This document shows, in pieces, positions 42,711-51,143 of a DNA stretch of 64,000 nucleotides. Where the stretch lies: positions 3,472,001 to 3,536,000 of the forward strand of contig NZ_CP080647.1 in NCBI RefSeq assembly GCF_019599145.1. Direction: 5' to 3'. Source of the DNA: Streptomyces akebiae (GTDB lineage: Bacteria > Actinomycetota > Actinomycetes > Streptomycetales > Streptomycetaceae). The translations under genes and the position numbers were made by a program. The notes below the pieces were generated by a model, which saw nothing but the letters and a program-made list of their open reading frames with translations, was not told the origin of the DNA and did no database searches. Numbering within the stretch: the stretch's first letter is position 1; each line of letters opens with the position of its first letter.

Positions 42711-43478
42711 TCACGCGGCCAGGCCCAGCGCGGCCATCCGCTTGGTGTGCGCCTCGGTGATCCGCGAGAACATCCGCCCCACCTCGGCGAGATCGAACCC
42801 GTCGGCCACACCGCCCACGAGCATCGTGGACAGGGCGTCCCGGTCGGCGACCACCCGCTGCGACTGGGACAGCGCCTCCCCCATCAACCTCCGCGCCCAC
42901 AGCGCCAGTCGACCGCCCACCCGCGGGTCCTCGTCGATGGCGGCCCGCACCTTCTCCACGGCGAACCCGGCGTGCCCCGTGTCGTCGAGCACGGCGAGCA
43001 CCAGCCCGCGCGTGTCCGAGTCGAGGTGCGCCGCGACCTCCCGGTAGAAGTCGCTGGCGATCGAGTCGCCGACGTAGGCCTTGACGAGCCCCTCCAGCCA
43101 GTCCGAGGGCGCGGTCTGCTTGTGGAAGCCGTCGAGCGCGTCGACGAACGGCTCCATGGCACGCGTCGGCTCCTCGCCGATCTCGGTGAGCCGGCCGGCG
43201 AGCCTCTCGAAATGGTGGAACTCGGCCGCCGCCATCTTCGCCAGCTCCGCCTTGTCGACGAGGGTGGGCGCCAGCTTCGCGTCCTCCGCGAGCCGTTCGA
43301 ACGCCGCCAGCTCCCCGTACGCCAGCGCGCCCAGCAGATCCACCACCGCGGCGCGGTACTGCGGGTCGGCCGAGGCCCGCTCCCAGTTCTGGGCGGCGAT
43401 CCCGGTGACCTCCGTGGTGTCGGCGGCGTCGGCGGACTCGCCGCCGCTGGCGTTCTCAGGCTTGTCAGACGTGGTCAT
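42711..43478 (-). CDS. Ferritin-like fold protein (MiaE-like/Rv3210c type)
   Basis: The 255-residue helical protein has two segments that could supply di-iron ligands: YGELAAFERL in the first long helix and AAAEFHHFERL (ExxH type) in the second. A later helix pair carries DDTGHAGFAVEKV. Similar proteins are annotated as ferritin-like or tRNA-hydroxylase-like. ATG 43478 starts the sequence MTTSDKP; a GTG three codons upstream is an alternative. It is divergent from the DEAD-box helicase gene, as in mycobacteria (Rv3210c beside rhlE). Confidence 0.85.
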   Translation of the reverse strand: MTTSDKPENASGGESADAADTTEVTGIAAQNWERASADPQYRAAVVDLLGALAYGELAAFERLAEDAKLAPTLVDKAELAKMAAAEFHHFERLAGRLTEIGEEPTRAMEPFVDALDGFHKQTAPSDWLEGLVKAYVGDSIASDFYREVAAHLDSDTRGLVLAVLDDTGHAGFAVEKVRAAIDEDPRVGGRLALWARRLMGEALSQSQRVVADRDALSTMLVGGVADGFDLAEVGRMFSRITEAHTKRMAALGLAA

Positions 43479-43888
43479 GAAGCGCACAATAGCCCGCTTC
43501 GCGCAGGGCGGAAGGGCCCCGTCATGTCGTGCGTCATTCAGTGTGACAACGACTACGTGACCAAATCGGCCATCGCATATGCGCGATTCCGGGGTATGGT
43601 GGTAATGCGCCTGCTGGTACCGCGACGTAGTTCGACGGTGTCTCGACAGGCCGCACGCATGAGGATGCCCGGTCGGTGGCCCGATCGGCTCCGACCCGAC
43701 AGCCCTCCTTTTCCGTACGGCACTCTGCGTACGGCGTCCGGAGGGAACCCCTCAGCGGTATGAGCGCTAGAGCGTCGGCAGTGGTCCCGTGCCACACGGT
43801 CCGCCCGTGAGGCGGCCGACGTCCCCCGGCACGGTCCGACACGACCCCCGCGCTCGCCTCACACCGCGTACACAGAAGAGGCAGCACC
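43479..43888. other. Long divergent intergenic region / DEAD-box helicase leader
   Basis: These 410 bases separate the ferritin-like gene and the helicase. The first 130 bases are AT-richer and contain the palindrome CGCATATGCG near 43574; the rest has several GTACGG inverted pairs (around 43715-43735). A long 5' untranslated region is plausible, as found for cold-inducible RNA helicases. No second coding frame is convincing. Confidence 0.5.
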
Positions 43889-46336
43889 CTGACTACGACT
43901 TTCCGAGATCTCGGAATCTTTCCCGAGACCGCCGAGGCCCTTGAGGCCGTCGGCATCGTCAACCCCTTCCCCATCCAGGAGATGACGCTCCCGGTCGCCC
44001 TCACCGGCACCGACGTCATCGGCCAGGCCAAGACCGGCACCGGCAAGACGCTGGGCTTCGGCCTCCCGCTCCTCGAGCGCGTCGTCGTCCCCGCCGACGT
44101 CGAGGCCGGCCGCGCCAAGCCCGAGGACCTCGTCGACTCGCCGCAGGCGCTCGTCGTCGTCCCCACGCGCGAGCTGTGCACCCAGGTCACCAACGACCTG
44201 CTGACCGCGGGCAAGGTGCGCAACGTGCGCGTCACCGCGATCTACGGCGGCCGCGCCTACGAGCCCCAGGTCGAGGCCCTCAAGAAGGGTGTCGACGTCG
44301 TCATCGGCACCCCCGGTCGGCTCCTCGACCTCGCGGGCCAGAAGAAGCTGAACCTGAAGCACGTCAAGTGCCTGGTCCTCGACGAGGCCGACGAGATGCT
44401 CGACCTGGGCTTCCTGCCCGACGTCGAGAAGATCATCAACATGCTTCCGGCCCGCCGCCAGACCATGCTGTTCTCGGCGACCATGCCGGGCGCGGTCATC
44501 GGCCTCGCGCGCCGCTACATGTCGCAGCCCACGCACATCAGCGCCACGGCGCCGGACGACGCGGGCAAGACGGTCGCGAACACCAAGCAGCACGTCTACC
44601 GCGCGCACAACATGGACAAGCCCGAGCTGGTCGCGCGCATACTGCAGGCCGAGGGCCGCGGTCTCGTGATGGTCTTCTGCCGTACGAAGCGGACGGCGGC
44701 CGACCTGGCCGACCAGCTCCAGCAGCGCGGCTTCGCGTCCGGCGCGGTCCACGGCGACCTCGGCCAGGGCGCCCGCGAGCAGGCCCTGCGCGCCTTCCGC
44801 AACGGCAAGGTGGACGTCCTCGTCTGCACCGACGTCGCCGCGCGCGGCATCGACGTCGAGGGTGTCACCCACGTCATCAACTACCAGTCCCCCGAGGACG
44901 AGAAGACGTACCTGCACCGCATCGGCCGTACAGGCCGCGCGGGTGCCAAGGGCATCGCGATCACCCTCGTCGACTGGGACGACATCCCGCGCTGGCAGCT
45001 CATCAACAAGGCGCTGGACCTCGGGTTCAGCGACCCGCCGGAGACGTACTCCACCTCCCCGCACCTCTTCGAGGAACTGAACATCCCCGCAGGCACCAAG
45101 GGTGTCCTGCCGCGCTCGGAGCGGACCCGCGCCGGGCTGGGGGCGGAGGAACTGGAAGACCTCGGTGAGACGGGCGGGCGTGGTCCGCGCGGTCGTGGTG
45201 GCCGTTCCTCCGGCCCGTCGTCCGCCGAGCGCGAGCAGGAGCGCCCGGCGCGTACGCCGCGTCGTCGCCGCCGCACGCGTGGCGGTGCCACCGTCGACGG
45301 TGCGTCCCCGGAGGCCGCACCGGTCACGGAGCCTTCGGAGACCACGCAGACGCCGGGCACCGACACCGACGCGTCCGAGGCCCGTACGCCTCGCCGTCGC
45401 CGCCGCACGCGCGCCGGGGTGAACCCCGCCGCCGCCGAGGCCGTGACCGAGACCGAGACCGAGACCGTCGAGAGTGCGCCGGTCGAGTCGGCGCAGACCG
45501 TGGTCGACACCGTCGCGGGCGCGCCGGCCGAGTCGGTGGAGGAGGCCCCCAAGCCGCGCCGCCGCCGGACCCGTAAGTCGGTGGAGGCAGCCGCGGCTAC
45601 CGTGGCCGAGGCCGCGCCCGCCGCGGAAGCCGCGCTGGACTCGGCGGAGGGCACGTCCGTGGTCGAGCCGGCCCCCGAGGCCGAGACCAAGCCGCGCCGC
45701 CGTACCCGCAAGGTCGCCGCGCCCGCCGAGACCGTCGCCGAAGAGGCCGCCGCCGAAGAGGCACCCGCCGCCAAGCCGCGCCGCCGGACCCGCAAGGCCG
45801 TGGCGGAGGCTGCCGAGAGCGTGGTCGAGGCTGTCGCCGAGGAGGCGGCGGTCGAGGCTCCGGCCCCGCGTCGTCGGACCCGCAAGACCGCCGCTGCCGC
45901 CGTGACGCCTGCCGCCGAGGCCGCCGTCGACACGGCGGAGGGCACGTCCGTGGTCGAGCCGGCCCCCGAGGCCGAGACCAAGCCGCGCCGCCGTACCCGC
46001 AAGGTCGCCGCGCCCGCCGAGACCGTCGCCGAGGAGGCCGCCGCCGAAGAGGCACCGGCCAAGCCCCGCCGCCGGACCCGCAAGACCGCCGAGACCGTCG
46101 CCGAGGCGACGGACACCGCCGCCGAGGCACCCGCGCCCCGCCGCCGGACCCGCAAGGCCGTGGCGACGGCTGAGGGGGCGGTTCCCGCGCAGCCGACGGA
46201 GGAGCAGGCCACGAAGCCGCGTCGCACGCGGAAGGCAGCGGCCTCGGTTGCCGCCGAGGAGGCGGGGGCCGAGACTCCGGCACCGCGGCGACGTACGCGG
46301 AAGGCTGCGGCTGTGGTGGAGAGCGCGGAGGGCTGA
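43889..46336 (+). CDS. DEAD-box RNA helicase with CTG start and RRRTRK-repeat tail
   Basis: The 815-residue protein has all DEAD-box motifs: Q motif (FPIQ, residues about 27-30), AKTGTGKT (49-56), PTREL, GG, TPGR, DEAD in VLDEADEML, SAT and HRIGRTGR. It corresponds to mycobacterial RhlE (Rv3211). The first in-frame ATG (43982) lies after the Q motif and would remove it. The frame upstream has no ATG, GTG or TTG, but CTG 43889 has GAGG eight bases upstream and gives LTTTFRDLGI, a normal start for this family. The C-terminal 380 residues are Ala/Glu-rich with repeated PRRRTRK motifs, an RNA-binding-like basic tail. Confidence 0.9.
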   Translation: MTTTFRDLGIFPETAEALEAVGIVNPFPIQEMTLPVALTGTDVIGQAKTGTGKTLGFGLPLLERVVVPADVEAGRAKPEDLVDSPQALVVVPTRELCTQVTNDLLTAGKVRNVRVTAIYGGRAYEPQVEALKKGVDVVIGTPGRLLDLAGQKKLNLKHVKCLVLDEADEMLDLGFLPDVEKIINMLPARRQTMLFSATMPGAVIGLARRYMSQPTHISATAPDDAGKTVANTKQHVYRAHNMDKPELVARILQAEGRGLVMVFCRTKRTAADLADQLQQRGFASGAVHGDLGQGAREQALRAFRNGKVDVLVCTDVAARGIDVEGVTHVINYQSPEDEKTYLHRIGRTGRAGAKGIAITLVDWDDIPRWQLINKALDLGFSDPPETYSTSPHLFEELNIPAGTKGVLPRSERTRAGLGAEELEDLGETGGRGPRGRGGRSSGPSSAEREQERPARTPRRRRRTRGGATVDGASPEAAPVTEPSETTQTPGTDTDASEARTPRRRRRTRAGVNPAAAEAVTETETETVESAPVESAQTVVDTVAGAPAESVEEAPKPRRRRTRKSVEAAAATVAEAAPAAEAALDSAEGTSVVEPAPEAETKPRRRTRKVAAPAETVAEEAAAEEAPAAKPRRRTRKAVAEAAESVVEAVAEEAAVEAPAPRRRTRKTAAAAVTPAAEAAVDTAEGTSVVEPAPEAETKPRRRTRKVAAPAETVAEEAAAEEAPAKPRRRTRKTAETVAEATDTAAEAPAPRRRTRKAVATAEGAVPAQPTEEQATKPRRTRKAAASVAAEEAGAETPAPRRRTRKAAAVVESAEG
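45642..46032 (+). repeat. 100-bp exact direct repeats inside the helicase tail
   Basis: Bases 45642-45741 and 45933-46032 are identical over 100 bases, offset by 291 bases (97 codons). Recombination between them would delete or duplicate 97 codons in frame. They lie in the Ala/Glu and RRRTRK repeat region. Confidence 0.85.
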
Positions 46337-46399
46337 GGCCGTCCCGCCTGTCGCATGAAGGTCCGGTTCCCTTGGCACAGGGGGCCGGGCCTTCGGCCT

Positions 46400-46417
46400 T
46401 TTCAGGGATCCCTGAAA
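46400..46417. repeat. 18-bp perfect palindrome
   Basis: TTTCAGGGATCCCTGAAA lies between the helicase and the next hydrolase, right after a GGCC-TTC-GGCC-TTTT element. It could be part of a terminator or an operator of the leaderless downstream gene. Confidence 0.5.
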
Positions 46418-46453
46418 GAGCGGGCAGCACGAGCCTCCACGTCGGCGTGCGGT

Positions 46454-46459
46454 TACGCT
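46454..46459 (+). promoter_or_regulatory. -10 element of a leaderless gene
   Basis: TACGCT (TANNNT) ends seven bases before the ATG of the hydrolase gene, which has no ribosome-binding site. Transcription starting at or next to the A of ATG is expected. Confidence 0.5.
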
Positions 46460-46465
46460 CCCCCC

Positions 46466-47341
46466 ATGAGCCGTCCCCCCTCGTTCACCCCGCCCCCCGG
46501 CGCTAGCGCCCACCGATTGCGTACCCCTCGTGGGGAGTTCGCCGTGATCGAGGCGGGGGTGGCGGTGAAGGGGAGCGTGCTGCTCGTGCCCGGGTTCACG
46601 GGGAGCAAGGAGGACTTCATCGCGCTGCATGAGCCGTTGGCGGCGGCGGGGTACCGGACGGTGGCCGTGGACGGGCGCGGCCAGTACGAGAGCCCAGGAG
46701 CCGAGGACGACGAAGCACCGTACGCGCAGGCGGAGTTGGCGAAGGACCTGCTCGCCCAGGCGCAGGCAGTGAGCGACGGCGGCCGACTGCATCTCGTCGG
46801 CCACTCCCTCGGCGGCCAGATCTCCCGCGCCGCCGTGCTGATGGACGCCTCCCTCTTCGCCTCGCTCACCCTCATGGCCTCGGGCCCCGCCGAGATCTCG
46901 GCGAGTCAGCAGGAGCGCGTGAAGCTGTTGCGGGACGCCCTCGCCGTGATGGACATGGAGCAGGTGTGGGACGCCATCCAGGCGATGGAGGCCCCGGAGC
47001 CGGAGGAGGCCGACACGGGCGCCCTCGACGCAGGGCTGGACGACCGCGCCGACCTGCGCCGCCGCTGGCTCGCCACCAAACCCGCCCAGCTCATCGCCAC
47101 GGGCCGCCAACTCTGCGCGGAACCCGACCGCGTCGTCGAGCTCGCCGCCGTGGACCTGCCCAAGCACGTCCTCTCCGGTGAACGCGACGACACCTGGCCG
47201 ATCCCGGTGCTCGACGACATGGCCGTACGGCTGCGCGCCCACCGCACCGTCGTCCGCGGCGCCGAGCACTCCCCGAACACCGATCAGCCGCAGGCGACGG
47301 CCGACGCCCTCATCGGCTTCTGGGACCGGGTCGCCCGCTGA
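46466..47341 (+). CDS. Alpha/beta hydrolase
   Basis: The 291-residue protein has the alpha/beta-hydrolase order LVPGFTGSKED, GRGQYESPG, nucleophile elbow GHSLGGQ, the acid in LSGERDDTWP and the catalytic His in GAEHSPNTDQP. ATG 46466 begins MSRPPSF; the mRNA is probably leaderless. The gene converges with the NYN-domain gene. The substrate is unknown; it resembles lysophospholipase-like or haloperoxidase-like hydrolases only in fold. Confidence 0.9.
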   Translation: MSRPPSFTPPPGASAHRLRTPRGEFAVIEAGVAVKGSVLLVPGFTGSKEDFIALHEPLAAAGYRTVAVDGRGQYESPGAEDDEAPYAQAELAKDLLAQAQAVSDGGRLHLVGHSLGGQISRAAVLMDASLFASLTLMASGPAEISASQQERVKLLRDALAVMDMEQVWDAIQAMEAPEPEEADTGALDAGLDDRADLRRRWLATKPAQLIATGRQLCAEPDRVVELAAVDLPKHVLSGERDDTWPIPVLDDMAVRLRAHRTVVRGAEHSPNTDQPQATADALIGFWDRVAR

Positions 47342-47405
47342 GACCGCCGGCCCGAGCCCTCGCCGAACCCGGACCCGGACCAGCCGGCCCGGCCCGGCCC
47401 AGCCC

Positions 47406-48302
47406 CTAGTACTGCGCCCGCAAGTGCTCCCAGAAGCCGTCCCGCAGCGCCCGTCTCAGGTCCGCCTGCCCCCGCAGCGAGTACTGGAGCAGGCCCTCCG
47501 CCTCGACGAGCAGGTCCTGGTCGACGGAGCCGGGGAGGTACGGATGGCCGTGGAGCAGTTCCTGCAAGGTCTCCCGGCCCCGGTTGGCGAGCCACTTCGC
47601 TGCGATCTGGGCGCCGACGAAGCGGACGTCGTCACGGGTGGGACGGGTACCGGTGGGGGCGTCGTACGTGGGGGCGGCACGCCGTGACACGTACGGCTTG
47701 AAGAAGTCGAGGTCGAAGGTCCGCTGGCTGTCGACCTCCCAGAGCAGCGGATCGGCCTGGTTGCGGCCCTCGGGCGCCTCGATCCCCCACAGGTGGACGC
47801 GCGCTCCGTACCCCTGCGCGGCCTCGACCGCCGAGACCAGGTCCTCGTCGCCGCCGAGGAGGGCCGCGTCGCTGATCGCGCGGTGCCGTGCCAGTGACTC
47901 CAGATCGGTGCGGATCAGGGAGTCGACACCCTTCTGCTGGTTGTTCGCGTTCAGGTTGCCGAGTCGGACCTTCACGTCCGGCAGTTCGGCGATCGACTGC
48001 TGTTCGGCCGTATGGATGCGGCGGCGCGCCCCGTCGTACCAGTAGACCCGCAGCAGCCGGCTGTCCGCGAAGATCGTGCGGGCCTTGTCGATCAGCGCGT
48101 CGATGAGACCTTCCGCGTCGAGATCGAAGGACCGCCGGTCCTCCGTGCCGGCCACGAGCCGTCCCACGGCTGCGTACAGGTACCCGGCATCGACGAAGAT
48201 CGCGTGTGTCGAGGGCGTCTTCGCCACCTCGGCGAGCATGCGGTGCAGCAGCTCGTTCGTACGGTCGATGCGGGCGCCGAGCGCCGTGAGGTCGTCGTTC
48301 AT
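47406..48302 (-). CDS. NYN-domain RNase-like protein with C-terminal helical domain
   Basis: The 298-residue protein has a PIN-like NYN domain: THAIFVDAGYLYAAVG (Asp at about residue 37), RVYWYDGARRR, the KGVDSLIRTDLESL acidic helix and ALLGGDEDLVSAV. These provide the four acidic metal ligands of this nuclease fold. The C-terminal 80 residues form a helical module (LANRGRETLQELL ... LDRDLLVEAE-like) that may bind RNA like a LOTUS domain. ATG 48302 gives MNDDLTALG; an ATG three codons earlier is possible. Function is unknown, perhaps RNA turnover. Confidence 0.85.
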   Translation of the reverse strand: MNDDLTALGARIDRTNELLHRMLAEVAKTPSTHAIFVDAGYLYAAVGRLVAGTEDRRSFDLDAEGLIDALIDKARTIFADSRLLRVYWYDGARRRIHTAEQQSIAELPDVKVRLGNLNANNQQKGVDSLIRTDLESLARHRAISDAALLGGDEDLVSAVEAAQGYGARVHLWGIEAPEGRNQADPLLWEVDSQRTFDLDFFKPYVSRRAAPTYDAPTGTRPTRDDVRFVGAQIAAKWLANRGRETLQELLHGHPYLPGSVDQDLLVEAEGLLQYSLRGQADLRRALRDGFWEHLRAQY

Positions 48303-48369
48303 CACCACCATTGTCCCGGCGGTCACGCTGCGAACACAACCGGTCTCGATCAGTCTTCCTGCCTTCAGG

Positions 48370-48440
48370 TAGACATATCACCACTCCACTTAACGGCTAG
48401 TAATTAGCTTCTCGAAAAATTTCCTTAGCGTAGGGAATGT
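48370..48440. promoter_or_regulatory. Unusually AT-rich divergent control region
   Basis: In an otherwise GC-rich window these 70 bases contain runs such as TAGTAATTAG and AAAAATTTCC. They lie between the NYN gene (-) and a 50-residue small gene (+), and are likely a strong promoter or a binding site for an AT-preferring nucleoid protein or regulator. Confidence 0.5.
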
Positions 48441-48547
48441 TCGTAACACGCATGCCGTTGACTACTCATGGAACACGGGCACCGACGACCCGTGAGCCAC
48501 CACCAGTAGTTCTCCTCAGGAGGATGACCAGACGAAGGGAGAAGCCC

Positions 48548-48700
48548 ATGCGCTTCGAAATTCTGCGACTCGACGATGTCAGCGGCACGCCCGTCGACAG
48601 CACCGTCGTGGACGCCGCCTCCGTCAACAGGATCGTGCAGCAGGCCGCCGCCATCGGGCAGCGCCTCTGGATCCGCCCGGCCGACGCGACCGCCTCATAG
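48548..48700 (+). CDS. 50-residue hypothetical protein
   Basis: The product begins MRFEILRLDDVSGTP and ends WIRPADATAS, with an amphipathic helix (VNRIVQQAAAIGQRL). ATG 48548 has GAAGGGAGAAG upstream. A second in-frame ATG nine codons earlier lies directly against an AGGAGG and is a poor start. The gene is followed by a 16-base-pair terminator and preceded by an AT-rich control region, both of which argue that it is a real, regulated gene. No family is recognised. Confidence 0.7.
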   Translation: MRFEILRLDDVSGTPVDSTVVDAASVNRIVQQAAAIGQRLWIRPADATAS

Positions 48701-48721
48701 GACGCGGATCCGTTCACACTT

Positions 48722-48758
48722 CAGAGCCCCGTACGGCACGACGCCGTACGGGGCTCTG
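48722..48758. terminator. Bidirectional terminator
   Basis: A perfect 16-base-pair stem (CAGAGCCCCGTACGGC and its complement) with a five-base loop follows the 50-residue gene. Before the IS landed it also lay just downstream of the marC-family gene. Confidence 0.85.
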
Positions 48759-48796
48759 CGACATCCCGGGGCCGCGGTGCCCGGGGCGTACAGGGC

Positions 48797-48800
48797 CTAG
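48797..48800. repeat. Left target-site duplication CTAG
   Basis: CTAG flanks the insertion sequence on the left and matches the CTAG at 50368-50371, as expected for an IS701-family transposition (4-base duplication). Confidence 0.75.
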
Positions 48801-48917
48801 TACTCCAGCAGTACTTCGTGGCTTGACCTGGGGAAACGTCGAGCGGTGGGAGTGTAGCGGGCGGGAAGTCGTCACGGACGGCTTCTGCCCGCACGCCCCT
48901 CGAAGGAGTGCCCCCGA
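48801..48917 (+). repeat. Left terminal inverted repeat, 117 bp
   Basis: This stretch is identical to the reverse complement of 50251-50367 over 117 bases and diverges from base 48918 inward. IS701-family ends are usually only some 15-30 bases, so the length is unusual. Confidence 0.9.
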
Positions 48918-48975
48918 CGTCGGTAGTGGCAGCGGCGGGCCACCGCTTGGCGTCGTCGGCGCCAGTGCGACCAGC

Positions 48976-50214
48976 TCAACACGTGAGTGAGGGTGTGAAG
49001 GTCTCGGGGTGTGTGAGCTGCCAGGAGTCGCCGCACTTCTGCCACGGTGAGCTCGATGACCGCGGCATCCTCACCGGTGGATCCCCTTTTTCGGCTGCTC
49101 GCGCGCTCATCGCAACGAGGAAGGTGTGGGCGAGCATGGCCAGGGTGATGTGCCGGTACCAGCCCACGTAGCGGCGGACTTCGTACTCGTCCAGGCCGCA
49201 CTCGTTCTTCGCTGCCTGGAAACACTCTTCGATCGCCCACCGGGCGCCAGCGACGCGCACCAGTTCGTCCACACCGACATCCAGCGGTGCGTAGCCGAGG
49301 TAGTAGGCGATCTCGTCCGGCCGACTCAAGCTGCGCCGTGCCAGCGCCCACCGTCGACGGATCAACACGCCGCCCTGGTGGTCGTACTCGACCACTGGGC
49401 GCAACTTGACGGCTGCCCAGTCGTATTCGCGCTGTCCCTTTGCGCCCGCGCCGCAGGAACGGCGTTCCCATGCCTGGTCGGGGGCCTGCTCGAAGGCCTT
49501 GTCGATGCGTGGGCCGGCCAGGGAGAACTGGGACTTGGGGACGGCCAGGACGTAGCCGACGCCGGATGTTTCCAGCATCCGGCGGAAGCGGTTGTCCTGT
49601 CCGTAGGCGGCGTCCGCCGTGACCCAGGCGACCGGCAGTGGCGAGGCCAGAGCTCTGCGGACGATCGTTGCCGCGAGGGTGTTCTTGGTGGCGAACTCCC
49701 GCTCGTCGGGGATCTTGGCGGCGCGGCATCGGTCACGGTCGTCCGTCCAGGACTTGGGCAGGTAGAGCTCCCGGTCCACCAGGGCGCGGCCGACTGTGCT
49801 GGTGTAGGCGGCGAAGACGCCGATCTGGCAGTTCTCGGTACGGCCGGCGGTGCCGGAGTACTGCCGTTGGACTCCGGCGGATGTAGTGCCCTTCTTCAGG
49901 AACCCGGTGTCGTCGATGATCAGTACCCCGTCGGGGCGGCCAAGGTGTTCGGCGACGTAGGTCTGCAGGTCGTCGCGGATGTCGTCGGGGTTCCAGCGGG
50001 CTCGGGAGAGCAGGTGCTGCAGGCCGTCCGGGGTGGCGTGGCCAGCGTGTTCGGCAAGTTGCCAGCTGTTTTTTCGGGCCACCGGGGCGAGCAGTGCGCG
50101 CACGTAGTCCCGCATGCGGCGGCGTGGTTCGACACGGCCGAAGTGGCGCCCGATGGTGGTGAAGAGGTGGTCCAGGTCGCGGTCCCAGGTCTCGGCTGCC
50201 TGTTCTGTGATCAC
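48976..50214 (-). CDS. IS701 family transposase
   Basis: The 412-residue transposase has a DDE-type core: LIIDDTGFLKKG (first Asp), AWVTADAAYG (second Asp) and WAIEECFQAAKNECGLDEYEVR (Glu region, with the IS701-style YREK-like Y..R pattern). The frame is intact, so the element may be active. The GTG at 50214 lies just inside the right inverted repeat. Codon usage is similar to the host, so it probably comes from another actinobacterium. Confidence 0.94.
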   Translation of the reverse strand: MITEQAAETWDRDLDHLFTTIGRHFGRVEPRRRMRDYVRALLAPVARKNSWQLAEHAGHATPDGLQHLLSRARWNPDDIRDDLQTYVAEHLGRPDGVLIIDDTGFLKKGTTSAGVQRQYSGTAGRTENCQIGVFAAYTSTVGRALVDRELYLPKSWTDDRDRCRAAKIPDEREFATKNTLAATIVRRALASPLPVAWVTADAAYGQDNRFRRMLETSGVGYVLAVPKSQFSLAGPRIDKAFEQAPDQAWERRSCGAGAKGQREYDWAAVKLRPVVEYDHQGGVLIRRRWALARRSLSRPDEIAYYLGYAPLDVGVDELVRVAGARWAIEECFQAAKNECGLDEYEVRRYVGWYRHITLAMLAHTFLVAMSARAAEKGDPPVRMPRSSSSPWQKCGDSWQLTHPETFTPSLTC

Positions 50215-50250
50215 GACCGGAGGCTTCCCAGGCCCGGGGCGACCTTGCCA

Positions 50251-50367
50251 TCGGGGGCACTCCTTCGAGGGGCGTGCGGGCAGAAGCCGTCCGTGACGAC
50301 TTCCCGCCCGCTACACTCCCACCGCTCGACGTTTCCCCAGGTCAAGCCACGAAGTACTGCTGGAGTA
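50251..50367 (-). repeat. Right terminal inverted repeat, 117 bp
   Basis: This is the partner of 48801-48917, with perfect identity after reverse-complementing. It carries the upstream region of the transposase gene, so the same promoter-like sequence is present at both ends. Confidence 0.9.
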
Positions 50368-50371
50368 CTAG
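50368..50371. repeat. Right target-site duplication CTAG
   Basis: This CTAG contains the TAG stop codon (minus strand) of the marC-family gene, so the duplication preserved the stop. Confidence 0.75.
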
Positions 50372-50973
50372 GCGCTCTGCACGACCTGGGTGACGCCGTT
50401 GATGATCTGCTGCACGGCGATCGCGGAGAGCATCATGCCCGCGAGCCGGGTCACCAGCACCACGCCACCGTCCTTGATGACCCGGATGATCAGCAACGAG
50501 TACCGCATCGTCAGCCACAGCACGACGTGGATCGCCAGGATCGCGGCCCATACGGAGACGTGACCGGCCACGCCGTCCGCCTTCTGCACGGCGAGGATCA
50601 CCGACACGATCGCACCGGGACCGGCCAGCAACGGCATCCCCAGAGGCACGAGCGCGACATTGACGTCCTTCGTCTGCTTGGGCTCGTCCGTCTTGCCGGT
50701 CAGGAGATCGAGCGCGATCAGCAGAAGCAGCAGCCCTCCCGCGATCATCAGCGCGGGCACGGACACATGCAGATAGTCAAGGATCTGGTGGCCCAGCAGC
50801 CCGAAGACGGTGATCACACCACCGGCCACGCAGACGGCCTGGAGGGCCATCCGCTTCTGGGTACGCGCGGGTCGGCCCGCGGTGAGGCCGAGGAAGATCG
50901 GAGTGATCCCAGGGGGATCCATGATCACGAAGAGGGTGAGGAAGAGGGAACCGAAGATGGCCAGATCGAACAC
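50368..50973 (-). CDS. MarC family integral membrane protein
   Basis: The 201-residue protein has the six hydrophobic segments of the MarC/UPF0056 family and the conserved phrases FVIMDPPGITPIFLGLT (about 16-32) and MPLLAGPGAIVSVI. Function of the family is unresolved; the original multiple-antibiotic-resistance link was withdrawn. GTG 50973 begins FDLAIFGSLF. Its stop codon coincides with the IS target duplication, so the protein is intact but transcription now runs into the IS rather than the old terminator. Confidence 0.92.
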   Translation of the reverse strand: MFDLAIFGSLFLTLFVIMDPPGITPIFLGLTAGRPARTQKRMALQAVCVAGGVITVFGLLGHQILDYLHVSVPALMIAGGLLLLLIALDLLTGKTDEPKQTKDVNVALVPLGMPLLAGPGAIVSVILAVQKADGVAGHVSVWAAILAIHVVLWLTMRYSLLIIRVIKDGGVVLVTRLAGMMLSAIAVQQIINGVTQVVQSA

Positions 50974-51143
50974 GGGGATGCCTTGCGGGAGTGGAGAAGA
51001 GACGAGGGCAGCCCACAGCGAGGGGCCACTGTGAGCGACGGCTCCGCGGGGCGATGGGGGCACCGCCCGCTCGAACGGAGGCGGGAGTGAGGCATGGTGG
51101 GCACGGCCGGCGGCCGCCGGGTGCCCGTACGGTCGGGGACCGG

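Larger units (their letters stand above)
48801..50367. mobile_element. IS701-family insertion sequence, 1567 bp
   Basis: The element is bounded by 117-base perfect inverted repeats beginning TACTCCAGCAGTACTTCG, is flanked by CTAG duplications and encodes a single intact IS701-type transposase on the minus strand. Repeat identity and an intact frame indicate recent insertion. It inserted between the 50-residue gene/terminator and the marC-family gene, exactly at that gene's stop codon. Confidence 0.93.

Noticed and set aside
43859..47269. A very long minus-strand open frame (about 1136 codons) opposite the DEAD-box helicase and hydrolase
   Set aside because: It mirrors the GC-rich third positions of the plus-strand genes, has no domain and no start signal; the plus strand carries full DEAD-box motifs.
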